Below the pieces are notes generated by a model that did no database searches, was not told the DNA's origin, and saw only the letters and a list, made by a program, of their open reading frames with translations. From Panacagrimonas sp052389915 (GTDB lineage: Bacteria; Pseudomonadota; Gammaproteobacteria; Nevskiales; Nevskiaceae), in assembly GCA_052389915.1 (NCBI GenBank), contig JBQTHL010000008.1:1-64000 (forward strand): a DNA stretch of 64,000 nucleotides. The letters are read 5' to 3'. Below, in pieces: positions 27,649 through 36,381 of this stretch. The stretch's first letter is position 1. Each line of letters starts with the position of its first letter. The position numbers and the translations under genes were made by a program.

Positions 27649-28112
27649 TTCTGCCGCGCTACAAGATCGAGGACTCCGGCATTTCGCACGCGGGCAAGGG
27701 CCTGTTCGTCGATGAACCCATCGCACGCGGCAAAGTCATCGCCGCGCCGGACAACATCCACACCGTGTGGCCCGAGTCGAAGCTGCGCACCTATCCTGCG
27801 GACTCGCTCGAATGCCGCTCCAGCGTACGCTGGTTCGAGGACTGGTTCTCGCTCACGCCGGAGTGGAGCGACGAGTGCTTTATCAATCACTCGTTCGCGC
27901 CGACCGCGCTTTGGCATCTGGGCTTCGTGTTCGCCCTCAGCGAGCTCGCGCCCGGCACCGAAGTTACGATGGACTACCGCTACGTCATCGGCGACGGCGA
28001 AGAGATGCCTTTCCGCGACTCCGTCACCGGACGGTCCATCGTGGGCCTGCCGTGGCATGAATGCCTGCGCGGTTCGGCCGGCCAACTGCTGGCCTTGCTC
28101 GGCAAGACTTGA
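27645..28112 (+). CDS. Small SET-domain methyltransferase-like protein
   Basis: A 155-residue protein consisting of little more than a SET domain, the fold of protein-lysine methyltransferases using S-adenosylmethionine. Visible are the opening G-I-S-H-A-G-K-G-L-F-V, the pseudoknot motif I-N-H-S-F-A-P-T and the catalytic-tyrosine region E-L-A-P-G-T-E-V-T-M-D-Y-R-Y. It lacks the zinc-binding pre- and post-SET cysteines of eukaryotic enzymes. The start appears to be a TTG at 27645 overlapping the hslO stop codon (TTGA). Its substrate is unknown. Co-location with Hsp33 hints at a protein-quality or stress role, which is only inference. Confidence 0.8.
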   Translation: MILPRYKIEDSGISHAGKGLFVDEPIARGKVIAAPDNIHTVWPESKLRTYPADSLECRSSVRWFEDWFSLTPEWSDECFINHSFAPTALWHLGFVFALSELAPGTEVTMDYRYVIGDGEEMPFRDSVTGRSIVGLPWHECLRGSAGQLLALLGKT

Positions 28113-28122
28113 GGAGGTTGCG

Positions 28123-29370
28123 GTGCAAGAGGAGATATTCATCGTCGGCGTCGGCATGACGCCGTTCGGCAAGCAGCCGCAGAAATCCTTTCGCCAGCTC
28201 ACGGCAGAAGCGGTGGGCCTCGCGCTGGCCGATGCGGGCTGCGATGTCTCCGCAATAGAAGCCGTGTGGTTCGGCAACGTCGGCCAGGGCGCGCTGGAAA
28301 ACCAGCAGGCCGTGCGCGGACAGATTGCCTTGTCCGCTGCCGGTATCGAGGGCATTCCGGTCATCAACGTCGAGAACGCCTGTGCCAGCGCCAGCACCGC
28401 GATCGCGCAGGCCGCGACCTACCTGCGCGCGGGGCAGGGCGAAGTCGTGCTCGCGGTCGGATGCGAGAAGATGTGCGTCGAGGACAAGCAGCGCATCTTC
28501 GATCTGTTCGAAGGCTGCTGGGACGTGCACAACGCGCAAGCCAATCTCGCCGGCCTGAAGGATGTGGCGCGTAACCTGATTCCAGCGGCGAACGAGGAGG
28601 CAGAACGGAACTCCGCGCGCTCGGTGTTCATGGACATCTACGCCGGCCTCGCGCGCGACCACATGCAACGCTTCGGCACCACGCAGCGCCATATCGCGCA
28701 CGTCGCCGCCAAGAACCATTTTCACTCCACGTTGAATCCACTGTCGCAATACCGGCAGGACATGAGCGTGGACGAGGTGCTGGCCGGTCGACCGGTCTCC
28801 TGGCCGCTGACCTTGCCAATGTGCTCACCTGTGAGCGATGGCGCGGCCGCGGCCGTGATCTGCACGAAGTCGGCGCTGGCGCGCTTCAACCGGAAGCGCG
28901 CGGTCAAGCTCATGGCTAGCGTCATCGCGGCGGGCAGAAAGCGCTCGTTGGCCGAGTACGATCAGCACATCTGCCATGTGGCGGCGAAACGCGCCTACGA
29001 CATCGCCGGCATCGGGCCGCAGGATATTTCCGTGGCCGAAGTGCACGACGCCTCGGCCTTTGCCGAAATACTGCAAACCGAGAACCTGATGTTCTGCGAA
29101 CTCGGTGCAGGTGGTCTGCTCGCGGAGTCCGGCGCAACGAAACTCGGCGGACGCATTCCGGTGAATACCTCGGGCGGACTGGAATCCAAGGGCCATCCCA
29201 TCGGCGCAACCGGGCTCGCGCAGGTGCACGAGTTGGTCATGCAATTGCGTGGTGAAGCCGGACCGCGCCAGGTGCCCGGTGCACGCTTCGCCATTGCCGA
29301 AAACGGCGGCGGGTTTCTGGGCGTGGAAGAAGCGGCAGCGTGCATCACGATTCTGGGCCGCGGCACTTAA
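28123..29370 (+). CDS. Thiolase / SCP2-type acyltransferase
   Basis: A 415-residue thiolase-superfamily protein resembling the lipid-transfer (SCP2-like) branch used in side-chain degradation of sterols and other lipids. The nucleophilic cysteine is in V-E-N-A-C-A-S-A-S-T. The catalytic histidine is in S-K-G-H-P-I-G-A-T-G, and H-D-A-S-A-F replaces the N-E-A-F motif of standard thiolases, as in the SCP2 group. The GTG at 28123 has a strong GAGGAGG upstream. It follows the SET gene by ten bases and converges on the AraC gene with a one-base gap. The natural substrate is not determinable here. Confidence 0.88.
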   Translation: MQEEIFIVGVGMTPFGKQPQKSFRQLTAEAVGLALADAGCDVSAIEAVWFGNVGQGALENQQAVRGQIALSAAGIEGIPVINVENACASASTAIAQAATYLRAGQGEVVLAVGCEKMCVEDKQRIFDLFEGCWDVHNAQANLAGLKDVARNLIPAANEEAERNSARSVFMDIYAGLARDHMQRFGTTQRHIAHVAAKNHFHSTLNPLSQYRQDMSVDEVLAGRPVSWPLTLPMCSPVSDGAAAAVICTKSALARFNRKRAVKLMASVIAAGRKRSLAEYDQHICHVAAKRAYDIAGIGPQDISVAEVHDASAFAEILQTENLMFCELGAGGLLAESGATKLGGRIPVNTSGGLESKGHPIGATGLAQVHELVMQLRGEAGPRQVPGARFAIAENGGGFLGVEEAAACITILGRGT

Positions 29371-29371
29371 C

Positions 29372-30397
29372 TCAGCTTGCGGCCTGCCTGCGCCAACGCG
29401 CCGGCGTGGTATGGGTCCAGCGGCCGAACGCGCGCGTGAACGCGCTCTGCTCGGAATAACCGAGCAGCAACGCGACCTCGGCGATGCTCAGGCCAGCGTC
29501 CGACAAATGTTGTTCGGCAAGCCTGCGACGCGTGTCGTCGCGCAGCTCGCGAAAACCCAGGCCGAGTTGATCGAGCCGGCGATGCAGAGTGCGCGGCGAG
29601 GTATGCAATGCGGCGGCGACGCGCTCCAGGCTGATCTCGCCTTCGCGCGCGTTGGCGGCGACGGCGCGGCGTACCGCCTGTTCGAGATCGCCGGCATCCG
29701 GCAGGTCTGCGAGCAGCGCTTCGGCCTGATGCTCCAGCAGCGCGAGCAAGGCTGCGTCCGGCTGGCGCAGGGGCTTGGCGAGCAGCGGCAGCGGCAGGCG
29801 CACTCGCGTGCGGTCCTGCTCGAACAAGACCTCACCGCCGAAATAGCGGCGATACGGCGCGAGGTCTGCGGGCGGCTCGTTGACGAAGTGCACCGACTCG
29901 ATCTTCGCGTGTTCGCCGGTGACGTCGCGCGCAAACTGCACCAGCGCGGTGATGGCGGTTTCGTCGACCAGCCGGCCGGGGCGGCCATGTTCCGTGCCCC
30001 ATTCCAAGGTCACCGATTGGGCCTGCGCGCGCAGCCGCATCGGGCTCACGTCGTAGACCAGGCGCTGGTAGTGGTGCAGACGCGTGAGCGCCGCGCCGAG
30101 GGTGCCGCAGGCGAGCAGCACATAACCCATCACGCCGAAGTGTCGCGGCGTCACGGTCTGGCCCAGGTGCAGGCCCAGGTCGGAGTCGTGCAGATGCGTC
30201 GCCGATTTTTCCAGATGCCGGCGCCAGCGCTCCACCGGATAGCGTCCCGGCCCCGAGCCCTGCGGATTCGGCGCTGCCTCGCCCAGCAGTTTCACCGCGT
30301 CCACGCCGCGGGCTTCGAGGTATTCGTACAACAGGCGCACATAGCTTCCCGGCACGACGCCGTGAGCGGGTTCGGCAGGTCGGTGGCTGGAAGGCAT
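29372..30397 (-). CDS. AraC-family regulator, long N-terminal domain
   Basis: A 341-residue transcription factor. The N-terminal 200 residues match the pattern of the AraC-type arabinose-binding-like domain found in regulators such as OruR and of hydrophobic-compound genes (F-G-V-M-G-Y-V-L-L-A-C-G-T-L-G-A-A-L). The C-terminus has two helix-turn-helix motifs (S-L-E-R-V-A-A-A-L-H-T-S-P-R-T-L-H-R-R-L and S-I-A-E-V-A-L-L-L-G-Y-S-E-Q-S-A-F). The ATG at 30397 is chosen; 12 more codons are open upstream. It lies between the thiolase gene and the divergent desaturase gene and is a candidate regulator of either. Confidence 0.9.
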   Translation of the reverse strand: MPSSHRPAEPAHGVVPGSYVRLLYEYLEARGVDAVKLLGEAAPNPQGSGPGRYPVERWRRHLEKSATHLHDSDLGLHLGQTVTPRHFGVMGYVLLACGTLGAALTRLHHYQRLVYDVSPMRLRAQAQSVTLEWGTEHGRPGRLVDETAITALVQFARDVTGEHAKIESVHFVNEPPADLAPYRRYFGGEVLFEQDRTRVRLPLPLLAKPLRQPDAALLALLEHQAEALLADLPDAGDLEQAVRRAVAANAREGEISLERVAAALHTSPRTLHRRLDQLGLGFRELRDDTRRRLAEQHLSDAGLSIAEVALLLGYSEQSAFTRAFGRWTHTTPARWRRQAAS

Positions 30398-30489
30398 GGC
30401 GAGAAGTGTCAAAAATGCGGCCGACCGGGTCAATCCCGCGGGACGGCTTTTACGCGAGCATGCGTCCCATCAGAACGAGGAGGTTTGCC

Positions 30490-31419
30490 GTGGAAGCGAT
30501 GACGCAGATGCTGATTCAGATGCTCGGCCCGGACGTCGACTGGAAGCAGGTGCTGCTGATCGGCATGTCGCCGATCTTCGTCATCGCTTTTCTGATCGAG
30601 TGGAAAGTGATGACGGGCCGCGGCCAGCGCACGCAATTCGATTGGCGCGACATCCTCGCCAACCTCTCGCTCGGCGGCAGCTACCAGGTGTTCGAACTGA
30701 TCGCGCACCTGCTCATCACCGGCGTCGCAACCGCGTGGATCTACCAGCACCGGCTGTTCGACGTTCCGGTGAACGCGTGGACGGTTCTGCCGATCTTCAT
30801 CGGCGTGGAGTTCTGTTACTACTGGTTTCACCGCACCAGCCATCGCGTGCGCTGGTTCTGGAGCGCGCACGTGGTGCACCACTCCAGCGAGCGCATGAAT
30901 TTCACCACCGCCATGCGCCAGAGCCTGCTGTACTCGATCACCGGCTGGTGGCTGTTCTTCTGCCCGCTGATATTTCTGGGCGTGCCGCCAGCGGTCGTAT
31001 TCTTCCTTTACGCGGTGGATCTTAGCTACCAGTATTTCGTGCACACCGAGTCGGTTGGAAAATTGCCGCGCTGGTTCGAGTACGTGTTCGACACACCCTC
31101 GAACCATCGCGTGCACCACGGCCGCAATCCGCAGTACATCGACCACAACTACGGCGGCGTCATCATCCTGTTCGACCGCTGGTTCGGCACCTACGCCGAG
31201 GAGTCGGTACCCGTCGAATACGGCATCACGCGGCAGATCCACTCGCACAACTTCATCACGCTCAACTTCCACGAGTTCATCGACATGTGGCGCGACGTGT
31301 TCAGACGCGGGCCGCTGGTGCAGCGCCTCAAGCACTTGTGGGCGCCGCCGGAGTGGACGCGTGCCGGTCAGCGCGACGTGGTGCCACCGTCCGCCACCAG
31401 CATCGTGCCGTTGCAGTAG
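30490..31419 (+). CDS. Sterol desaturase / fatty acid hydroxylase family
   Basis: A 309-residue integral membrane di-iron enzyme of the fatty acid hydroxylase superfamily. The three histidine clusters are complete: H-R-T-S-H, H-V-V-H-H-S-S and H-R-V-H-H-G-R-N-P-Q-Y-I-D-H-N-Y. Four or more membrane spans surround them. A GTG at 30490 is chosen because GAGGAGG lies six bases upstream, though an ATG three codons later is possible. The enzyme would hydroxylate or desaturate a lipid using oxygen; the actual substrate is unknown. Its 3' end overlaps the convergent SDR gene by 52 bases. Confidence 0.92.
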   Translation: MEAMTQMLIQMLGPDVDWKQVLLIGMSPIFVIAFLIEWKVMTGRGQRTQFDWRDILANLSLGGSYQVFELIAHLLITGVATAWIYQHRLFDVPVNAWTVLPIFIGVEFCYYWFHRTSHRVRWFWSAHVVHHSSERMNFTTAMRQSLLYSITGWWLFFCPLIFLGVPPAVVFFLYAVDLSYQYFVHTESVGKLPRWFEYVFDTPSNHRVHHGRNPQYIDHNYGGVIILFDRWFGTYAEESVPVEYGITRQIHSHNFITLNFHEFIDMWRDVFRRGPLVQRLKHLWAPPEWTRAGQRDVVPPSATSIVPLQ

Positions 31420-32147
31420 CTCGATTCATCCGAGCCCAGGTACAGCGCGGCCAGCGCCATTTCCTGCGGCGTGCCGGCACGGCCCATGGGCGAGATCATC
31501 TGCGCGGTGGCGGGGTCGTCGAAGTAGTGCATCACCGACGCGACCATCCCGGTGTCGATGAAGCCGGGACACAGGCAATTCGAGCGGATGCCGTCCTTGA
31601 TGTAGGCCACCGCGAGCGAGCGCGTGTAGTTGATGATGGCGCCCTTGGTCGCGGTGTAGGCGTGGGCGTCGGGCACGCCGATCATTCCGTAGATCGAGGC
31701 CACGTTCACGATGGCGCCGCTTTTCTGGGCCTGCATCTGAGGGATGGCTAGCCGGCACATGTAGAACAGCGAGTCGAGGTTGATGGCCATCACCTCGCGC
31801 CACTTGTCCGGTTCGCAGGTCGCGGTGTCGTTCATCGAGCCCGGGCTCTTCTCGGCCCAGCTATAGCCGACGCCGGCAGCGTTGACCAGGATGTCGATGC
31901 GACCGTAAGCGGCCATCAGTCCCTTGAACGCCGTGTCTGCACCTGCGGGTGCAGAAAGATCTGCGGCAGCGAACGCGGCCTGGCCACCCGCGGCCTTGAT
32001 TTCCGCTACCACTGCTTCGAGCTTGGACGCGGTGCGCGAGACGCAGAACACCTTCGCGCCTTCTTTTGCGAACAGCTTGGCCGTGGCCTTGCCGATGCCG
32101 TCGCCTGCGCCGGTGACCAGCGCGACCTTCTCCGAAACTCGACCCAT
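31368..32147 (-). CDS. Short-chain dehydrogenase/reductase
   Basis: A 259-residue classical SDR with a Rossmann fold. The nucleotide-binding motif V-T-G-A-G-D-G-I-G is near residue 12, N-A-A-G near residue 92, the catalytic serine in N-V-A-S-I-Y-G and the catalytic pair in Y-T-A-T-K. It ends M-L-V-A-D-G-G-T. GGAGGAG immediately precedes the ATG at 32147. It would oxidise or reduce an alcohol/ketone, with substrate unknown. The last 52 bases overlap the 3' end of the desaturase gene on the opposite strand. Confidence 0.93.
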   Translation of the reverse strand: MGRVSEKVALVTGAGDGIGKATAKLFAKEGAKVFCVSRTASKLEAVVAEIKAAGGQAAFAAADLSAPAGADTAFKGLMAAYGRIDILVNAAGVGYSWAEKSPGSMNDTATCEPDKWREVMAINLDSLFYMCRLAIPQMQAQKSGAIVNVASIYGMIGVPDAHAYTATKGAIINYTRSLAVAYIKDGIRSNCLCPGFIDTGMVASVMHYFDDPATAQMISPMGRAGTPQEMALAALYLGSDESSYCNGTMLVADGGTTSR

Positions 32148-32240
32148 GGTGCTCCTCCGCGGATTTCGGGTCCTTGGCTTGGCGCCTGCCCGAAGTGGTT
32201 TGTGATTCCAGCCTAGGACAATATCGAGGGGCCAACAACA

Positions 32241-33134
32241 ATGGAGAGCGCCGTGCAAGCCATCAGCGACCGTTTTGATTTCACCCCGCACTTCGCCGAG
32301 GTGCTCGGCTCGAAGATGCACTACATCGAGTCCGGCCCGGCCGATGGCGCGCCGGTGCTGTTCCTGCACGGCAATCCGACCTCCTCGTACCTGTGGCGCA
32401 ACATCATTCCGCACGTCGCGAAGCACGCGCGCTGCGTCGCGCCCGATCTCGTCGGCTTCGGAAAATCGGACAAGCCGGATATCGCCTATCGCTTCGAAGA
32501 TCACGTGCGCTACATCGATGGCTTCATTGAGGCGCTGGGCCTCGAGAAGATCACGCTGGTGATTCACGACTGGGGCTCGGCGATTGGCCTGAACTGGGCG
32601 CGCCGGCATCCCCAGAGAGTGGCCGGCATCGCGATGATGGAGTTCATCTCGCCGGTGAAATCCTGGAACGACTGGCCGGAAGGAATCCGCCCGCTGTTCC
32701 AGGCTTTCCGCACGCCGGGGGCGGGGCACGAACTGGTTATCGAGCAGAATGTTTTCATCGAGAAGGTATTGCCCGGCGCGGTCGCACGCGGACTGACCGA
32801 GGGCGAGATGGCGCACTACCGCGCGCCTTTCGTCGAAGCGGCCACGCGCCAGCCGATGCTGAGCTTTCCCAACGATCTGCCCATCGAGGGCCAGCCAGCC
32901 GACGTGGTGGCCGCTGCGAACGCCTACATGGATTGGCTAAGGGCCAGCCCGGTCCCGAAGCTGCTGTTCTGGGGCACGCCGGGCATTCTGGTGACGCCGG
33001 CCGATGCGGCGCGTCACGCCAGCACCATGCCCAATCTGTGCAGCGTCGATATCGGTCCGGGCCTGCACTACCTGCAAGAAGACAACCCGGACCTGATAGG
33101 CAAGACCATCGCGGAGTGGCTGCCCGCCGCATGA
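32241..33134 (+). CDS. dhaA: Haloalkane dehalogenase, HLD-II type
   Basis: Alpha/beta hydrolase, 297 residues, that hydrolyses carbon-halogen bonds to give an alcohol and halide. The full catalytic pentad of the DhaA/LinB subfamily is visible: halide-binding N45 (H-G-N-P-T-S-S), nucleophile D110 and halide-binding W111 (H-D-W-G), acid E134 (M-M-E-F-I) and base H276 (G-L-H-Y-L-Q-E-D). Each is exactly four residues later than in Rhodococcus DhaA (41, 106, 107, 130, 272). No signal peptide. It is divergent from the SDR gene and followed by the acyl-CoA reductase gene. Activity on natural halogenated lipids is possible but inferred. Confidence 0.95.
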   Translation: MESAVQAISDRFDFTPHFAEVLGSKMHYIESGPADGAPVLFLHGNPTSSYLWRNIIPHVAKHARCVAPDLVGFGKSDKPDIAYRFEDHVRYIDGFIEALGLEKITLVIHDWGSAIGLNWARRHPQRVAGIAMMEFISPVKSWNDWPEGIRPLFQAFRTPGAGHELVIEQNVFIEKVLPGAVARGLTEGEMAHYRAPFVEAATRQPMLSFPNDLPIEGQPADVVAAANAYMDWLRASPVPKLLFWGTPGILVTPADAARHASTMPNLCSVDIGPGLHYLQEDNPDLIGKTIAEWLPAA

Positions 33135-33150
33135 GGTGTGGCCTTGCTGC

Positions 33151-33193
33151 AAAGGGGCGGTGTGCGGCTAGGGCCTAGACTGTCGCCCCCTTT
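33151..33193. terminator. Hairpin between dhaA and reductase gene
   Basis: AAAGGGGCG at 33151-33159 pairs with CGCCCCCTTT at 33184-33193 with one bulged base, in the 73-base gap between the dehalogenase and reductase genes. It could be a terminator or an attenuator. There is no strong T-run after it. Confidence 0.35.
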
Positions 33194-33207
33194 CGCGGAG
33201 ACCCGCC

Positions 33208-35190
33208 ATGAATTATTTCGTCACCGGCGCCACCGGCTTCATCGGCAAGTTCCTGCTGGAGCGCCTGCTCGCCCGCGAGGACGCGAAGGTTTACGTGCTG
33301 ATCCGCGAATCCTCCGCCGACAAGTTCGCGCTGATGCAGGAGCGTTACGGCGCGGCGTCTTCGAAGCTGCACATGATGGCGGGCGACATCACCACACCCG
33401 GCCTGGTTTCCGCGGCGAACTTCAAGAAGCTGCACGGCAAGATCGACCACGTGTTTCATCTCGCGGCCGTGTACGACATGAACATGAGTGATGCGACCGC
33501 GGACAAGGTCAACAACGAGGGCACGCGCAATGTCGTGGCTTTCGTCAACGACCTGGGCGCGCCGGCCGTGCTGCATCACGTGTCCAGCGTGGCCGTGGCG
33601 GGCGGCAGTTTTGTCGGCAAGTTCACCGAGGACATGTTCGACGAAGGCCAATCGGTCACGCACCCGTACTACCGCACCAAGTTCCAGAGCGAGGCCATCG
33701 TCCGCAACGAGGCCACGGTGCCGTTCCGCATCTACCGTCCAGGTGTGGTCGTGGGCCATTCCGAGACCGGCGAGATGGACAAGATCGACGGGCCCTACTA
33801 CTTCGCCAAGGCGATCCAGCAGATCAGCTACCGCGTGCCGAAGTGGCTGCCGGTGCTGGGCATCGAAGGCGGCAAGGTCGCGGTGGCGCCGGTGGATTAC
33901 ATCGCCGCGGCGATGGACGCCATCGCGCACAAGCCTGGCCTCGACGGCAAATGTTTCCATCTGATGCAATCGCACTCGCCGAGTGTGGGCGATCTGCTGC
34001 AAGCCTTCCTCGAAGCGGCGCACGGGCCGGAATTCGGCAAGCGCATTCCCATTCCCAGGATGCCCGCGTCGATGCGCGCACTGTCGGCGCGTCTGCAACG
34101 CGCCGTGCCGGAGCGTGCGAAAAAGAGCGTTGCCGACGCCATCGGCGTTCCGCTGTCGGTACTCGGCTACGCCTTCAACCAGGCCGTGTTCGACGACCGC
34201 CAGGCGCGCGCAGCGCTCAAGGACACCGGCGTGCGCTGCCCGGAGATCAGCCATTACGTGGACAAGCTCTGGGCCTACTGGGAGCTGTTCCTGGACCTCA
34301 AGGTGAAGGTCACGCCGCAGCAGATGCGCAAGCTCAGTGGCAAGATCGTGATGGTCACCGGCGCATCCAGCGGCATCGGTTTCAACACGGCCAAGAAGCT
34401 CGCGGTGGCGGGTGCCAAGGTGATCCTCGTCGCGCGCACCAAGGAGAAACTCGACGAGACCCAGACCATCATCGCGAAGGCCGGCGGCGAGGCCTTCGTC
34501 TATCCCTGCGATCTGTCCGATCTCAAGGACATCGACCGCATGTCCAGCGAGGTTCTGCACGACTTCGGCCACGTGGACATTCTCATCAACAACGCCGGCC
34601 GTTCGATCCGTCGCGGCGTGATGGAATCCACCACGCGCTTCCATGATTTCGAGCGCACCATGCAGCTCAACTATTTCGGCTCGGTGCGTTTGATTCTGGC
34701 GCTGCTGCCGGCCATGGCCAAGCGCAAGAGCGGGCACATCATCAACGTCAGTTCCATTGGCGTGCTCGCCAATGCCGCGCGCTTCTCCGCTTACGTCGCG
34801 AGCAAGGCGGCGCTCGATGCGTTCACACGCTGTCTGTCCGCAGAAGTGCGCGCGCACAACATCCACACCACCGCGATCTACATGCCGCTGGTGCGCACGC
34901 CGATGATTGCTCCGACCAAGATCTACGACTACGTGCCCACCTGGAGTCCGGACGACGCGGCCGACACGGTGGTCAAGGCCGTCGTCGAGAGACCCAAGTC
35001 CATCGCCACCACGCTCGGCACCGCGGCCGCGGTGAGCTATGCGATCTGGCCGAAAATGAACGACTACATCCTGTCGAAAGGCTTCCAGTTGTTTCCGTCC
35101 TCGTCCGCAGCACGCGGACGCAAGGAAGGGCAGAAGCCGAGCATCGAGCAGATGGTCTTCGCCAACGTGTTCAAGGGCGAGCACTGGTGA
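33208..35190 (+). CDS. Two-domain fatty acyl-CoA reductase
   Basis: A 660-residue fusion of two reductase domains. Residues 1 to about 350 form an extended SDR/Male-sterility-type domain (V-T-G-A-T-G-F-I-G near residue 6, Y-Y-R-T-K as the catalytic pair). From about 375 comes a classical SDR domain (V-T-G-A-S-S-G-I-G, N-V-S-S-I-G, Y-V-A-S-K). Architecture and length match the Marinobacter enzyme that reduces acyl-CoA all the way to fatty alcohol for wax ester synthesis; mycobacteria have similar proteins. No wax synthase lies in the window. The stop codon overlaps the start of the next gene (TGATG), so the two are coupled. Confidence 0.9.
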   Translation: MNYFVTGATGFIGKFLLERLLAREDAKVYVLIRESSADKFALMQERYGAASSKLHMMAGDITTPGLVSAANFKKLHGKIDHVFHLAAVYDMNMSDATADKVNNEGTRNVVAFVNDLGAPAVLHHVSSVAVAGGSFVGKFTEDMFDEGQSVTHPYYRTKFQSEAIVRNEATVPFRIYRPGVVVGHSETGEMDKIDGPYYFAKAIQQISYRVPKWLPVLGIEGGKVAVAPVDYIAAAMDAIAHKPGLDGKCFHLMQSHSPSVGDLLQAFLEAAHGPEFGKRIPIPRMPASMRALSARLQRAVPERAKKSVADAIGVPLSVLGYAFNQAVFDDRQARAALKDTGVRCPEISHYVDKLWAYWELFLDLKVKVTPQQMRKLSGKIVMVTGASSGIGFNTAKKLAVAGAKVILVARTKEKLDETQTIIAKAGGEAFVYPCDLSDLKDIDRMSSEVLHDFGHVDILINNAGRSIRRGVMESTTRFHDFERTMQLNYFGSVRLILALLPAMAKRKSGHIINVSSIGVLANAARFSAYVASKAALDAFTRCLSAEVRAHNIHTTAIYMPLVRTPMIAPTKIYDYVPTWSPDDAADTVVKAVVERPKSIATTLGTAAAVSYAIWPKMNDYILSKGFQLFPSSSAARGRKEGQKPSIEQMVFANVFKGEHW

Positions 35191-36218
35191 TGTGGGGTAC
35201 GGCGATCCGCTCCGGGATCGCACGAGTCGAGCCATTTCTGGAACGCTTCCCCTGGCTGCTGCCCACGGCCAGTTTCTCGCTCGGCTGGTTGGGTTTTTTT
35301 CTGTTCCAGCGTGGCGAAGATCTTTCTCGCCTCATCGCCGCGATCGCGCTGCTCGGCTGGCCCTGGCTGTTCGCAGAGAACCTGCTCGGCCGCTGGCTGG
35401 TGGCCTGGTCCAAGGGTCGTCTGAGCATTAGCGCGGTGCGTTTCGTCACCCAGCAGATCCAGCAGGAGATCCTGTTCTTCGCGCTGCCCTTCCTGTTCAT
35501 TTCCAGCCTGCTCGTGCCAGGCCACGTGCTGTTCATGGGCTTCGCGGTGGCGGTGGCCGTCGTGGTTAGCGTGGACCCGATCTATCTGCACCGGATCGCT
35601 CCGCACGCGGGCCTGTCCAGCGCTCTGCACGCGTTCTGCACCTTGATCGCCGCGCTCGTGGTCTTGCCGGTCGCGCTGCACCTGCCGCTGGACCAGGCCT
35701 TGCCGATATCCTTGGGCATCACCGGCCTGAGTCTGCTGGCGAGCCTGCCGCGCATGCTGACTTCCAGCCGCCAGGTGCGGATGCACATCCTTGGCAGCCT
35801 CGCGCTCGTCGTGGCAATGGTCCTGCTGTGGGCCTTGCGAAGCTGGATTCCGCCGGCTGGCCTGTGGGTGCGCGAGGCGCGCGTGAGCGATCGCATCGAG
35901 CAACTGCAACCGGGCGCCGAGATCAAGACGTTCTCCGCAACCCAGCTGCGCGAACAAGGCGCCGTTGCCTTCGTCGCCGTGCGCGCGCCCACGGGCCTGT
36001 CGCAGGCCGTGGTGTTCGAGTGGTACCGGGAAGGCCATTTGATGGACAGCATCCCGGCCCAGATTTCCGGCGGCCGCGAGGCGGGCTTCCGCACCTACAG
36101 CCGCAAGCAGAATTTTCCGGACGATGCGAGTGGCCGGTGGCGGGTCGATCTGCTCACGCCGCAGGGGCAGTTGATTGCGCGGATGCGGTTTGCCGTCGAG
36201 GCCGGCCGGACGAACTGA
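35190..36218 (+). CDS. DUF5924/DUF2914 membrane protein
   Basis: A 342-residue inner-membrane protein. Six or seven hydrophobic spans fill residues 20-230 and resemble DUF5924. The C-terminal 100 residues form a beta-rich extracytoplasmic domain like DUF2914 (V-V-F-E-W-Y-R-E-G, then G-R-W-R-V-D-L-L-T-P-Q-G). The function of both families is unknown. The start overlaps the reductase stop in a TGATG, so it is translated with the acyl-CoA reductase and may act on or near the same membrane lipids; that link is inference. Confidence 0.8.
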   Translation: MWGTAIRSGIARVEPFLERFPWLLPTASFSLGWLGFFLFQRGEDLSRLIAAIALLGWPWLFAENLLGRWLVAWSKGRLSISAVRFVTQQIQQEILFFALPFLFISSLLVPGHVLFMGFAVAVAVVVSVDPIYLHRIAPHAGLSSALHAFCTLIAALVVLPVALHLPLDQALPISLGITGLSLLASLPRMLTSSRQVRMHILGSLALVVAMVLLWALRSWIPPAGLWVREARVSDRIEQLQPGAEIKTFSATQLREQGAVAFVAVRAPTGLSQAVVFEWYREGHLMDSIPAQISGGREAGFRTYSRKQNFPDDASGRWRVDLLTPQGQLIARMRFAVEAGRTN

Positions 36219-36381
36219 CGCAAATCGGCGGCGGGAAGTGCGGGCCGATTTTGCGCTGAGGTGACAACATTACGCGTCCGGTCTGGCCGCAATCGCCGTT
36301 GCCGGCTCAAAAATATCGCGCCACCGCTGCGACCGCGTTCTGCTTCGGCACGTACATCAGGATTCGAACAAGAAAGCTCTC

